A DNA stretch of 64,000 bases from Alcaligenes faecalis (GCF_009497775.1 NZ_CP031012.1:930001-994000), one strand, 5' to 3'. Counted from the first letter of the stretch, positions 1 to 8,141 are shown. The notes: a model not told the origin generated them from the sequence alone. A program made the numbers and translations.

Positions 1-1255
1 AGGTCAGCAACTGGGCAAGAATAAACGGCACGACACCTCGACAAACTTGTCCGTATGTCATGTCTTTCGGGGCAATGGACAGCAGGTAGAAAATGGATGA
101 GGCCAGGGGTGGTGTCAGATAGCTGGTCTGAATGACAACGATCACCATCACGCCAAACCATAAGGGGTCCAGCCCGGTTGCCACAATAAAGGGCAGGAAA
201 AGCGGAACGCAAATCAGCACGTTCGCTGTCCAGTCCAGCACAAAGCCCAGCAGAAAGACGATGCCCAGGAACAGAATGATCGTACCTGTACTGCCCAATC
301 CCAGGTCGCTGGTCAGCATCTGCACCAGCTTGGCGCCACCATTGGCTGCGAAGGCGCCGGTAAACATGGTGCCTCCAGCCACAATCAGCATGATCATTGC
401 CGTAATGCGTACCGTAATCCGCAAGGCTCCACTGAAGACTGCCCAGTTGAACTGACGGTAGAAGATGCACAAAACAGCGGCGGCAGCAGCGCCCAGGGCA
501 GCGGCCTCGGTAGGCGATGCGATCCCTTTCATCAAGGAGCCCAGAACCGCGATGATCAGCAGCATCATGGGCACCAGACCACGCATCGTGATACTGATTT
601 TTTCCCCTAAAGGCCGGCGCATATCCTCATCATCGGCCCGCGGCCCCAGTTCCGGCTTGAGCGTGGTAGCGATCAGGATGTAAGCCACAAAGAGCGTGGT
701 CATCAACAGGCCTGGGAAGAGCATGGCGGCAAACAGCTCGCCAACCGGAACCTGTGCCAGGGAAGCATAGACGACCGCGACCACCGAGGGCGGGATCATG
801 GTGCCCAGAGAGCCCCCGGCGCAGATCGTGCCAGCGATCAGCGAGTTGTTGTAGCGAAAGCGCTTCATGGCCGGGATGGCCATCAGCCCCACCATGATCT
901 CCACCGCGCCAACCACCCCTGCCGCAGCGGCAAAGGTCGCCGCCATGGCGATGGTGGCAATGGCCAATCCACCTGGCAGACCACCCAGCCATAACTGCAT
1001 GGTGCGAAACAGACGTGCGGCAATGCCTGAGCGCTCCAGCAGGGCTCCCATCAGAACAAACATGGGAATCGCTGACAGGATATGGTTGGTGGCCGCGCCG
1101 TACAAAGCGCCATACATCTGGTCAAAGACCATGGGGCCAAAGGCGTACCAACCGGCCAGAAAGGCGGGCAGGATCAGCGCAAAAGCCACGGGCATGCCCT
1201 GAAAAATCAACAGGAACAGGGCAGGGAACATCAGTCCGGCGATCCATAAATTCAT
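1..1255 (-). CDS. dctM: TRAP transporter large permease (DctM family), cut by window edge
   Basis: This is the large inner-membrane subunit of a tripartite ATP-independent periplasmic transporter, which couples ion flow to uptake of an organic acid or similar solute. The reading frame opens at the ATG complementary to 1253-1255 and stays open to base 1, giving about 418 codons; the family is usually 425-440 aa, so only the last few residues are missing. The translation is a run of hydrophobic helices with glycine-rich loops such as GGSLGTMIPPS and LDWTANVLICVPLFLP, typical of DctM. Its start overlaps the end of the small permease gene by 4 bases (ATGA), so the two are translationally coupled. 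The substrate cannot be read from the sequence. Confidence 0.93.
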   Translation of the reverse strand, partial: MNLWIAGLMFPALFLLIFQGMPVAFALILPAFLAGWYAFGPMVFDQMYGALYGAATNHILSAIPMFVLMGALLERSGIAARLFRTMQLWLGGLPGGLAIATIAMAATFAAAAGVVGAVEIMVGLMAIPAMKRFRYNNSLIAGTICAGGSLGTMIPPSVVAVVYASLAQVPVGELFAAMLFPGLLMTTLFVAYILIATTLKPELGPRADDEDMRRPLGEKISITMRGLVPMMLLIIAVLGSLMKGIASPTEAAALGAAAAAVLCIFYRQFNWAVFSGALRITVRITAMIMLIVAGGTMFTGAFAANGGAKLVQMLTSDLGLGSTGTIILFLGIVFLLGFVLDWTANVLICVPLFLPFIVATGLDPLWFGVMVIVVIQTSYLTPPLASSIFYLLSIAPKDMTYGQVCRGVVPFILAQLLT

Positions 1256-1773
1256 GGGTTCACCTCGACGTCAGCAGGGCTTTGTTCTTTGACTGCACAG
1301 CGCAGGCCATGGGCCAGCAATTGCAAGGTAAAGGCGATCAGGCCAAGGGCAATGCAGGCGTAGAACGGCCACATCACCGGAGCCCAGGGGCTGACCATTT
1401 CCACTTCGTTCAGCTTCCAGGCCATCCAGGCTTTGTTGACTCCGACTTTGCTCAACACCGCAAACAGGGGAAACAGCACCAGCAGGTACAGGACCACGTC
1501 TGAAATGCGGGCAAGGGACTTGGGCAAGTGCTTGCGAACCACATCAATGCTGATGTGTTCGTTCTGGCGCATTACCCAGGCCATGCCCAGCAGAAAAATA
1601 GCCCCGTTCATCATGTAGGCGACATCGAAGGCCCAGACCGTAGGAGCATGCAGGACGTAGCGGGCAAAGACCTCCCACACCATGGCCGTGACCAGGATGG
1701 CCGCAGCCAGCTCCGCCAACCTGGCACTGACAAGGGCAACAAAGTCGATCAGTTTTGAAATAGGCTGCAGCAT
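1252..1773 (-). CDS. dctQ: TRAP transporter small permease (DctQ family)
   Basis: The 173-aa product has four predicted membrane helices and the conserved block around WEVFARYVLHAPTVWAFDVAYM, which marks DctQ-type small subunits of TRAP transporters. It forms the membrane complex with DctM and receives solute from the periplasmic binding protein. It lies between the binding-protein gene (26 bases upstream) and dctM (4-base overlap), so all three form one operon read leftwards. The family is assigned with confidence; the transported compound is unknown. Confidence 0.93.
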   Translation of the reverse strand: MLQPISKLIDFVALVSARLAELAAAILVTAMVWEVFARYVLHAPTVWAFDVAYMMNGAIFLLGMAWVMRQNEHISIDVVRKHLPKSLARISDVVLYLLVLFPLFAVLSKVGVNKAWMAWKLNEVEMVSPWAPVMWPFYACIALGLIAFTLQLLAHGLRCAVKEQSPADVEVNP

Positions 1774-1799
1774 GGCAGCTCTCCTTCAGAAAGTAGGAC

Positions 1800-2858
1800 T
1801 TAGTCGCGGATCAAGTAATTGCTTTCGCTGCGCCAACGATTCAGAAAACCATCGTAGTCAGTCAGCAGGTTTTTCATGTAGTCGTTGCCGGACTGTGCCT
1901 GGGCGTCGGCTTTTTTGTGTACCCAGTCATTGCCAGCCTCGGCCAGCTGCTTGATGAAGGCCGGATCTAGGGTGATGACTTCGTTGCGTCCCTGGCGATA
2001 CTTCTCCATGGCCTTGATGTCGGCGTTGTAGAAGTAGTCCAGCGATTGATGGGTGGTCAGCTCGGCGGCAGCCTCAATTAACTGCTGCAGATCGGCGGGC
2101 ACCTTGTCCCAGGTTTCCTGCTTCAGCACGACTTCCCACATGAAAGTAGGTTGATGCACACCTGGTACGACGATGTATTTGGCGGCCTGATGAAAGCCTT
2201 CTGGCGTATTGGAGGAGGGGGTTGCCCATTCCACTGCATCCACCCCTTTGCGTTGCAGCAGGGTGTAGGTATCGCCGGGAGGAACCACCGTGGGAACGGC
2301 ACCGAAATAGTCTTTCATCACATCGGCCCAGGCACCGGAGGTACGGTACTTCAGCCCTTTCAGATCTTCAGCTGTCCGAATCGGGGTATTGGAGTGCGCC
2401 AGGACTTCGGTGGAGCCCAGCCCCACAATCATGGTTTTCAGGCCATTTTTGGAACGCAGCTCCTGCAGCTTTTCCTTGCCACCGCCTTCATATAGCCAGA
2501 CACGATAGGCATCGGGTCCCATGCCGCCGGGATAACCTGCAAAAATCGCATTGGCCGGGTCTTGATTGACCAGATAGCTGGAGGTGGAGTGGCCCGCTTC
2601 CACAACGCCTGTCTCTACCGCTTCAAAGACTTTAAGGGCGGGAACGATAACCCCGGCTCCAAAGGGCTGAATCTCGACACGATCCCCCGTCATGAGTTTC
2701 ACGTTCTTTGCAAAACGTTCCAGAAAGTTTTGATAGAACGGGGAGCCTTCGGGTACAGAAGTGGGTACGCGCCAGCTGATTTCGGCTGCTTGTGCCGAGG
2801 CCATGCTGCCCAGCAAAAACAGGCCAGCCAAGGTGGATGCAACAAGTTTGGATTTCAT
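1800..2858 (-). CDS. dctP: TRAP transporter periplasmic solute-binding protein (DctP family)
   Basis: The 352-aa precursor begins with a clear Sec signal peptide (MKSKLVASTLAGLFLLGSMASAQA) and continues as a DctP-type binding protein. Segments such as WATPSSNTPEGFHQAAKYIV resemble the subgroup annotated as mannitol/chloroaromatic or 2-oxo/hydroxy-acid binders (FcbT1, TakP). It captures solute in the periplasm and delivers it to DctQM. The start is supported by CCGGAG about 7 bases upstream of the ATG. It is the first gene of the operon, and its upstream region holds an AT-rich inverted repeat. Naming a ligand would be a guess. Confidence 0.93.
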   Translation of the reverse strand: MKSKLVASTLAGLFLLGSMASAQAAEISWRVPTSVPEGSPFYQNFLERFAKNVKLMTGDRVEIQPFGAGVIVPALKVFEAVETGVVEAGHSTSSYLVNQDPANAIFAGYPGGMGPDAYRVWLYEGGGKEKLQELRSKNGLKTMIVGLGSTEVLAHSNTPIRTAEDLKGLKYRTSGAWADVMKDYFGAVPTVVPPGDTYTLLQRKGVDAVEWATPSSNTPEGFHQAAKYIVVPGVHQPTFMWEVVLKQETWDKVPADLQQLIEAAAELTTHQSLDYFYNADIKAMEKYRQGRNEVITLDPAFIKQLAEAGNDWVHKKADAQAQSGNDYMKNLLTDYDGFLNRWRSESNYLIRD

Positions 2859-3411
2859 GTTTGTCTCCGGTGGTTTTTTTATAGTTCAGCTCTGTCAGAG
2901 GCCGACGGCCAGCTTCAGAGCATGGGATGGATATTAATATTTTCTAAATATATTAACAACATATTTAGATTGGGGTTTGTCCTAGAAAGTGCCGGAGGTG
3001 GCTTGCTGATTGGCTTTCAGTGTTCGTTCCTAGTGTTGAAACGGTAGGGGGCGGACGTTCCTGGTCTGGTTTTGATGCGGATTTCAGGGTTGAAGTGATG
3101 GGTGATGCGGATCTTTTTTATGCTTGTGTGAAGCATCATGGGGCAGCCTTGTTTAGCTGTTTCAATCCTTTCGTCCCTGCGGTCTAGCTGGTACACTTTG
3201 CGACTGCTTTTTTATAAGCACGCGGCGGCAGGACAGGGTCTTTGGACCGTTCTTTTGCTGCAGCACTTTCTGTAGCAGCAGGCAGGAAAATAGCTGGTTT
3301 TTTTACGGACTGGAGAGGGCGTCGGATCTGCCCTTGTGTGTTGTAAAGCCAGGATTCCTGCGGTGCATGTAGTGTCTGGCCCGCCTGGGCCCACTGCGCA
3401 GACCAGCCACC
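2859..3411. other. Intergenic region upstream of dctP
   Basis: No convincing coding region lies here; open frames overlapping it are unsupported by composition, start signals or family resemblance. The dctP-proximal part is AT-rich (2930-2970) and carries an inverted repeat listed separately. The rest holds nothing recognisable up to the tRNA-Arg gene. Confidence 0.6.
2944..2968. promoter_or_regulatory. AT-rich inverted repeat, candidate operator of the TRAP operon
   Basis: Perfect 8-base arms CTAAATAT (2944-2951) and ATATTTAG (2961-2968) flank a 9-base spacer, about 85 bases upstream of the dctP start and inside the only strongly AT-rich patch of this region. The position fits an operator or promoter region. 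No regulator gene is adjacent, so the binding protein is unknown. Confidence 0.4.
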
Positions 3412-3486
3412 GGGCCCATAGTTAAATGGATATAACTTTCCCCTCCTAAGGGAAGATTGCAGGTTCGATTCCTGCTGGGCCCGCCA
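3412..3486 (+). tRNA. tRNA-Arg (anticodon CCT)
   Basis: The sequence folds as a full cloverleaf. The acceptor stem is GGGCCCA (3412-3418) with TGGGCCC (3476-3482). The anticodon stem is TTCCC/GGGAA with loop CTCCTAA, so the anticodon is CCT. The T arm is GCAGG-TTCGATT-CCTGC. The discriminator is G3483 and CCA is encoded at 3484-3486. It reads AGG codons, which are rare in this GC-rich genome. Antisense open frames across it are artefacts of tRNA sequence. Confidence 0.95.
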
Positions 3487-3727
3487 TTTTGCTGCATGAG
3501 GCCCGTCTGCCTTCATGGCTTTTAGCTCCGCACCTGATAGGCCGAGCGTTGAAATCTCACTTGATGACTGATCTTCCGCGATGTGTGCGGAGCGCCCCGT
3601 GTGTCTGCTCGCTTTGCGTTTAATCGAGCCAGCCTTGTTGTGAGAAAACAAGGCTGGCAGGAAGCGAAAGACGATTGTTTCACGACTGAAACTTGATGGG
3701 CATGCGCGTTCTGGAGAGTCAGTAGCG

Positions 3728-4057
3728 CTAATGGAGCGGCCGAGTGCCAAGACTTGTGGGTGAGGTTCTGGGGGCTTGTGCACTGCCCCAAGCATTCACA
3801 AGCCCTTTTGTTGAGGCCAGATAGTCATCCACACTACCGGTCCAGAGCTTGAATCCCAGACAACTTTTCCATTTGTCTTGTTGATAAAGCCAGTGGGTCT
3901 GGCAAACGGAGCAGCGAAACAGGCTCTGTGCTCCCTGGTCGCCATAGTCCTCTGTTTTGGTGACGCGTTCCATGTAGGCATGCTTGGGTGTATGCGCTTT
4001 GGAAAGCGGCAGCGTCTGGCACAAAATACACATTGTTTTATGGTCGATCTTGCCCAC
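3728..4057 (-). CDS. Small four-cysteine protein, possible zinc ribbon
   Basis: This is a 109-aa protein of no family I recognise. It has two CxxC pairs (C10/C13 and C49/C52), the usual arrangement of a zinc-ribbon or rubredoxin-like knuckle, and no signal peptide or membrane segment. The start is a GTG (4055-4057) preceded at good spacing by AAGGAG, which makes a real gene likely. The C-terminal 40 residues are low in recognisable features. It stands alone between tRNA-Arg and the iron-permease gene. Metal binding is inferred from cysteine spacing only. Confidence 0.6.
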   Translation of the reverse strand: MGKIDHKTMCILCQTLPLSKAHTPKHAYMERVTKTEDYGDQGAQSLFRCSVCQTHWLYQQDKWKSCLGFKLWTGSVDDYLASTKGLVNAWGSAQAPRTSPTSLGTRPLH

Positions 4058-4455
4058 TTCTTGCTCCTTTTTAAATAAAGGCTATGGAAATAGCGTGTTT
4101 TAAAAAAAGACAGCAATGTGCTTTCTACAAAAACTATCAACCTGAAAGCAAGATAGTCAGACGCATCTTACAAAGCTTGTCGTGACCTGGGTAGTGGCGG
4201 CTGTAAAAAATCATTTCGTTCGCAAAAACCCGTAAGAAGAAACTCTGAAAAACGTAGCCATTGCTCGTTCAGCCTAGGGGAAAGTCGGTCTGAACGTCTG
4301 GGCTGGGCCGGAGCCGGTGTTTTTTACAGGGCAGGGTTGGCAAAACAGTTGTGTCGCTGTTTGAGCTGCGTTTGAATTTTGCCCAGTTTCGTTTTTATTT
4401 GAAATATATGCGCGGGTCCCACGACTACACTGCTTTTATTTATAAGGGATTTGCC
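4058..4455. other. Intergenic region without recognised genes
   Basis: The region separates two divergent genes and should hold their promoters. It is richer in A and T than the flanking genes. I see no clear pair of promoter hexamers, RNA gene or repeat. An in-frame extension of the downstream gene back to a GTG at 4351 is possible but not supported. Confidence 0.5.
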
Positions 4456-4947
4456 ATGAAAAACGACAAGCATTCCTTGGAAAAAGATCCGCTCTCTTCT
4501 GCTTCTTCTTCTGCTGCATGCAGGCAGGAGGACCCCCCGTTGGTCAAGCCGTGCAAGCCAGATTCGGTAGACAGTTTTTTTGATCGCTTTGCCAAGGCGG
4601 TGACACGCTTTGCCGGCTCCCCCATCATGTTTTCCGTTGCTGTTTTAGCGGTGCTGGTGTGGGCCTTGTCCGGGCCGTATTTTAATTATTCGGAAACCTG
4701 GCAATTAATTATTAATACTGGCACGACTATTATTACTTTCTTGATGGTTTTTTTAATTCAGCAAAATCAAAATAAAGATAGCAAGGCATTGCATATAAAG
4801 CTTGATGAGTTAATTATTTCACTGACAGATGCCAATGAGCGTTTGATTGATGTTGAAGAGCTGGATGAAAAGCAGCTTAAAAAACTGGAGGCCTATTATT
4901 CCTCCATTGCTTTGAAAGCTCGCCGACGTTTGGACGGCGGGGAATAA
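4456..4947 (+). CDS. Low-affinity iron permease family protein
   Basis: The 163-aa product belongs to the bacterial low-affinity iron permease family (related to yeast Fet4). The hallmark stretch is visible: FDRFAKAVTRFAGSP, two membrane helices (about residues 55-75 and 85-105), then the segment NTGTTIITFLMVFLIQ followed by NKDSKALHIKLDELI. The first 40 residues are polar, serine-rich and not conserved. The ATG at 4456 was chosen because the conserved part starts soon after it. Membership of the family is clear, but iron transport by bacterial members is not well proven. It converges on a ferritin-like gene and shares its terminator. Confidence 0.82.
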   Translation: MKNDKHSLEKDPLSSASSSAACRQEDPPLVKPCKPDSVDSFFDRFAKAVTRFAGSPIMFSVAVLAVLVWALSGPYFNYSETWQLIINTGTTIITFLMVFLIQQNQNKDSKALHIKLDELIISLTDANERLIDVEELDEKQLKKLEAYYSSIALKARRRLDGGE

Positions 4948-4950
4948 AGA

Positions 4951-4974
4951 AAAGGGCCTTGCGGCCCTTTTTTT
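4951..4974. terminator. Bidirectional rho-independent terminator
   Basis: AAAGGGCC and GGCCCTTT form a perfect stem with loop TTGC, followed by a T run. It sits between the convergent iron-permease and ferritin-like genes and the A run on its left lets it serve both strands. Confidence 0.85.
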
Positions 4975-5584
4975 ATAGCAATTTGCTGCGTTGCTGCTCG
5001 GCTCGCGAGGCTCCGATTGGCGTTTCGACTTGCTTTTGCTCTTCTGGGGGTGGCAGTACCGCAGGAAAGCCCAGGGACTGAATCCACAGTTCGCGAGACC
5101 AGCCCTGAGTGTGGTAGAGATGATGGCCTTCATCGGGAGCGACGGCATCGTGCGCCTGCTTGAGCAGCGTCGCCAGCTTTTTGTCTTTGCTCTGCTCGCC
5201 AACTAGGCCAATCAACTGCCAGTTCAGATGATCTTTGGTTTCGGCCAGAATCACGCATTCGGACGCCACCAGCTCAGCGGCTTTCGGGTCCCCAGCCTGT
5301 TTAGCCAGATCCATCGCCTTGACCAGTGCCGAGGCGATTTGTTTCAGCACTTGTCGGCCGGGTGTTTGTTTGGCGGGGTCCAGTGCCAGCTCCTCAAAGA
5401 TACTTTTCAGCACCTGTTGATGTGTCAGCGTTTCTTCCAGGTAGCCTTCCCATTCTTTCTTTAGATCCGCGTTCTTGGCACAGGAAATGGCTGCTTTATA
5501 GACTTGCTCCCCGCCCAATTCGGTTTCCAGGGCTTGATACAAGAGTTCATGCAGCTGCTCGGTGTTGGCTTTATGTAATGTCAT
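4973..5584 (-). CDS. Ferritin-like four-helix protein
   Basis: The 203-aa product is almost entirely helical and carries acidic/histidine signatures of ferritin-like diiron proteins: E20, E51xxxH55, E115 and E152xxH155 lie at spacings that fit four helices of one bundle. The last 35 residues are a proline- and glutamine-rich tail. There is no signal peptide, so it is cytoplasmic. The start has GGAG six bases upstream. It may oxidise or store iron or act in oxidative stress, but the family includes many untested proteins. The convergent iron-permease gene supports an iron-related role only weakly. Confidence 0.7.
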   Translation of the reverse strand: MTLHKANTEQLHELLYQALETELGGEQVYKAAISCAKNADLKKEWEGYLEETLTHQQVLKSIFEELALDPAKQTPGRQVLKQIASALVKAMDLAKQAGDPKAAELVASECVILAETKDHLNWQLIGLVGEQSKDKKLATLLKQAHDAVAPDEGHHLYHTQGWSRELWIQSLGFPAVLPPPEEQKQVETPIGASRAEQQRSKLL

Positions 5585-5910
5585 TGTTCGCTCCAGTCCA
5601 TAGGTTGAGGGGTAGAACCATCACCATAAATGCTGGAGCACACACAGATTATTCGATTTGATGAGGAGTGATACGGGCTGTGAATGGCGTAAGGCCAGGG
5701 TAACAATATGCCTGGGCAGGGCTTGAAAAGGGTTATTGGAGCTGGCCTAGCAAACCGTCTGCGTGCCTGTGGTAGGATTGTGCGCTTTATCGCAGCTTCG
5801 ATGCGGGCCGGGGGCCCTCTCGTCAGGCTTGCCATTCCATTTTTGAACGCATCGTCTTGTCGGGCTGAACCGCGTTCAGCGCCAGGCTGATGCACCGCAG
5901 CAGGTTAGTC
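5585..5910. other. Intergenic region between divergent genes
   Basis: No gene, RNA or strong repeat is recognised. Short open frames here lack start signals. The region must contain promoters for the ferritin-like gene and the PACE gene; I could not assign hexamers with confidence. Confidence 0.5.
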
Positions 5911-6336
5911 ATGACACTCCAAGGTTGGAAACGCCGCGTTTTTTACGTGGGTTTGTTCGAGTTTTTTGCCATTGTTTTTTCTTCGTTTCTGCTGGCGTAT
6001 TTTGCCGGTGGAGAAGCCTCGGAATCTGCGCCTATTGCAGTAGCGATCTCGGTGATTGCGATTGTCTGGAACTATGTGTTCAACACGGCGTTCGAGCATT
6101 GGGAGTCCCGCCAGGCCGTCAAAGGCCGCAGTCTGTTGCGTCGCAGTGTGCATGCGATCAGCTTTGAGGCCGGCCTGGTGATTGCCATCGTGCCTTTGTA
6201 TATGTGGTGGTATCAGGTCGGTTTGCTGGAAGCGCTGCGTATGGAAGTGGCCATTCTGGTGTTCTTCCTGATTTACTCGTTTATCTTCAGCTGGACCTTT
6301 GATCGGGTGTTTGGCTTGCCGGCCAGCGCGGCCTGA
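5911..6336 (+). CDS. PACE family multidrug efflux transporter (first copy)
   Basis: The 141-aa protein has four membrane helices built as two tandem bacterial transmembrane pair domains, the plan of proteobacterial antimicrobial compound efflux (AceI-like) proteins. The N-terminal GWKRRVFYVGLFE motif holds the membrane glutamate (E17 here, E15 in AceI) that is needed for proton-coupled export in AceI. The second domain ends with FSWTFDRVFGLP, characteristic of the family. The ATG at 5911 was preferred to 5890 because it matches the N terminus of the second copy at 60516. Known substrates include chlorhexidine and short diamines; the substrate here is unknown. Confidence 0.88.
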   Translation: MTLQGWKRRVFYVGLFEFFAIVFSSFLLAYFAGGEASESAPIAVAISVIAIVWNYVFNTAFEHWESRQAVKGRSLLRRSVHAISFEAGLVIAIVPLYMWWYQVGLLEALRMEVAILVFFLIYSFIFSWTFDRVFGLPASAA

Positions 6337-6351
6337 ACTCCATCGCCCAAT

Positions 6352-6378
6352 AAAAAAGCCGCGTCATGCGGCTTTTTT
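6352..6378 (+). terminator. Rho-independent terminator after the PACE gene
   Basis: An 11-base stem AAAAAAGCCGC/GCGGCTTTTTT with loop GTCAT lies 15 bases past the stop codon. Its symmetrical A and T runs would also allow use by the HxlR gene on the other strand. Confidence 0.85.
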
Positions 6379-6396
6379 GTTTCTGCTGAATTGACT

Positions 6397-6789
6397 CTAT
6401 CCCCCCACCTGAGCCTCCCGACGCGCCTGGCAGATGCGCCCATGATGTACGTCCGCCCATTTCACCAGTTCCCGCATGGGCACCAGAAAGGACTGCCCCA
6501 ATTCGGTCAGCGTGTATTCCACGCGCGGCGGCACTTCTGCGTACAAGGTCCGTTGTACAAATCCATCAGTTTCCAGCCGCTTGAGGGTGCGCGAGAGCAT
6601 TTGGCGGGAAATATCGCCGATTTCCCGACCCAGCTCGTTAAAGCGCATAGTGCCCGGCGCCAGGGATTCCAGGATCAGCAGGCTCCATTGGTCGCCAATT
6701 CGATCTAGTACATCCCGGATGGGACAGGGTTGCTCAAATTCTTCCTGTATGGGGCTGGAAGCCAGTGTGGCTGCGCTTGTCGAGGGCAT
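6397..6789 (-). CDS. HxlR family transcriptional regulator
   Basis: The 130-aa product is a single winged-helix domain of the HxlR/YodB type: DVLDRIGDQWSLLILESL, then MRFNELGREIGDISRQMLSRTLKRLE, then a wing with PPRVEYTLTELG. Cys22 in the PCPIRDVL motif is the conserved cysteine by which several family members sense electrophiles or oxidants. It is divergent from an NAD(P)-binding protein gene, the usual arrangement for the target. ATG at 6789 was chosen; a TTG at 6813 with GGAAG upstream is an alternative that adds eight residues. Confidence 0.88.
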   Translation of the reverse strand: MPSTSAATLASSPIQEEFEQPCPIRDVLDRIGDQWSLLILESLAPGTMRFNELGREIGDISRQMLSRTLKRLETDGFVQRTLYAEVPPRVEYTLTELGQSFLVPMRELVKWADVHHGRICQARREAQVGG

Positions 6790-6891
6790 GGCGAGTTGCT
6801 TTCCTGTGTTCAATAGTCACTTCCGTGTGACCTGGTATGGCCTGCGTGACTTCTTGTGGACTGTGAAAAAACTGTCTAGCATCACGCTTAA

Positions 6892-6910
6892 TGGTCTACT
6901 TTATAGACCA
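6892..6910. promoter_or_regulatory. Candidate HxlR operator
   Basis: Perfect inverted repeat TGGTCTA-CTTTA-TAGACCA lies between the divergent HxlR and NAD(P)-binding genes, 30 bases upstream of the latter's ATG. Its centre overlaps a possible -10 region. Arm length and position fit dimeric winged-helix repressors; binding is inferred. Confidence 0.55.
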
Positions 6911-6940
6911 GGTCTTTATTTGAGCACACAAGGAGCTGTT

Positions 6941-7552
6941 ATGTCTCGTATTGCATTGATAGGTGCTTCTGGCGAAGTCGGTTCGCGCCTTTTGAAAGAA
7001 CTCTCGGATCGCGGTCATACGGTGACAGCGATTGCTCGCCATACTGAAAAAATTGCCAGCCTGCCCAATGTCACGGCTGTTCAGGGTGACGTGAATGATC
7101 TGGACGGTTTGATTGCGCTGTTGAAAGGGCACGATATTGCGATCAGCGCGGTGCGTTTTGCGTCGTCCGATCCTTCCAAGCTGATCACGGCCGTTCGTGC
7201 TGCCGGTGTGACGCGCTATCTGGTTGTGGGTGGTGCAGCTAGCCTGGAAGTGGCTCCCGGCCAGCGATTGATTGATCAGCCTGCCTTCCCAGACGCTTAC
7301 CGTACCGAGGCTCTGGGTGGCATTGCCTTTCTGGATCAGCTGCGTCAGGAGAAAGAGCTGGATTGGACTTTTCTGTCGCCTTCGGCAGAGTTTGGTCCCG
7401 GTCAGCGCACGGGCAAATTTCGTATCGGCAAAGACAGCCTTTTGGTCTCCGACCAGGGCAGCAAGATTTCTTATGAGGATTACGCCATCGCTTTGGTTGA
7501 CGAGATTGAACGTCCTGCCCATTCGCGCCAGCGCTTCACCGTAGGTTATTGA
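6941..7552 (+). CDS. NAD(P)-binding oxidoreductase, NmrA/SDR-like
   Basis: The 203-aa product opens with the dinucleotide-binding motif GASGEVGSRL after a short beta strand, and has the atypical short-chain dehydrogenase fold without a clear YxxxK catalytic pair. It resembles the NmrA-like and NAD(P)H-binding epimerase group often placed beside HxlR regulators. ATG at 6941 has AAGGAG seven bases upstream. It is divergent from the HxlR gene and is followed 16 bases later by a secreted SnoaL-like gene, so both probably share one promoter. The substrate is not known. Confidence 0.85.
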   Translation: MSRIALIGASGEVGSRLLKELSDRGHTVTAIARHTEKIASLPNVTAVQGDVNDLDGLIALLKGHDIAISAVRFASSDPSKLITAVRAAGVTRYLVVGGAASLEVAPGQRLIDQPAFPDAYRTEALGGIAFLDQLRQEKELDWTFLSPSAEFGPGQRTGKFRIGKDSLLVSDQGSKISYEDYAIALVDEIERPAHSRQRFTVGY

Positions 7553-7568
7553 ACAAGGAGTGGGACTG

Positions 7569-8048
7569 ATGAAAGGTTTAATCCGATGGGTATCTCCAGT
7601 GTTATTAGCGGGCTCTTTCTTGTTGAGCACAAATGCAGTGTTGGCTGCCAATTCGCAGACTCGTGATGTGGCTCAGGAAGAAAGCAATCGCAAGCTAGTG
7701 GTCGATTTTTACGACAGCTTCTTCAACAAGCAGCAGGTGCAGGAAGCGGCAGCAGTCGTGGCCGAGGACTATATCCAGCACAATCCGGAAGTGCCGGATG
7801 GAAAGGCGCCTTTTGTGGGTTATTTTGGTGGTTATTTCAAAGAGAACCCGGAGTCTCGTGCGCGGATTGTGCGTAGTGCCGCAGACGGGGATCTGGTCTA
7901 TCTGCATGTGCATTCGACCAATGGCAACGCCGATCGCGGACAGGCGGTAATTGATATTTTCCGGGTGCAAGACGGCAAGATTGTGGAGCATTGGGATGTG
8001 ATTCAGGCTGTGCCGGAGCAGGCTGCCAATAGCAACACTATGTTCTAA
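7569..8048 (+). CDS. Secreted SnoaL-like (NTF2-fold) protein
   Basis: The 159-aa precursor has a Sec signal peptide ending near NAVLAA and then a SnoaL-like NTF2 fold. Marks are KLVVDFYDSFFNK, EDYIQHNPEVPDGK and the closing strand IDIFRVQDGKIVEHWDVIQ, typical of the group annotated as predicted SnoaL-like aldol-condensation enzymes. The ATG at 7569 has AAGGAG eight bases upstream; the GTG at 7560 overlaps that site and is unlikely. It forms an operon with the preceding oxidoreductase. Export of such a domain is less usual, and no reaction can be named. Confidence 0.82.
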   Translation: MKGLIRWVSPVLLAGSFLLSTNAVLAANSQTRDVAQEESNRKLVVDFYDSFFNKQQVQEAAAVVAEDYIQHNPEVPDGKAPFVGYFGGYFKENPESRARIVRSAADGDLVYLHVHSTNGNADRGQAVIDIFRVQDGKIVEHWDVIQAVPEQAANSNTMF

Positions 8049-8110
8049 GGACACTAGTTTGGGGTGGATGTTGAGCCCCGGTGCAAAGAGGATGTATGTG
8101 TACCAGAAAT

Positions 8111-8141
8111 AAAAGACCCGCCATCACTGGCGGGTCTTTTT
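8111..8141. terminator. Bidirectional rho-independent terminator
   Basis: A perfect 12-base stem AAAAGACCCGCC/GGCGGGTCTTTT with a 6-base loop lies between the SnoaL-like gene and the convergent MFS gene. Confidence 0.85.

Noticed and set aside
3184..3795. Open frames across the tRNA-Arg region on the minus strand
   Set aside because: They read through the tRNA gene; the peptide SRNRTCNLPLGG is a common artefact of tRNA sequence.
6476..6940. Upstream extension of the NAD(P)-binding protein
   Set aside because: It runs antisense through the HxlR gene; the ATG at 6941 has a strong ribosome site and the expected N terminus.
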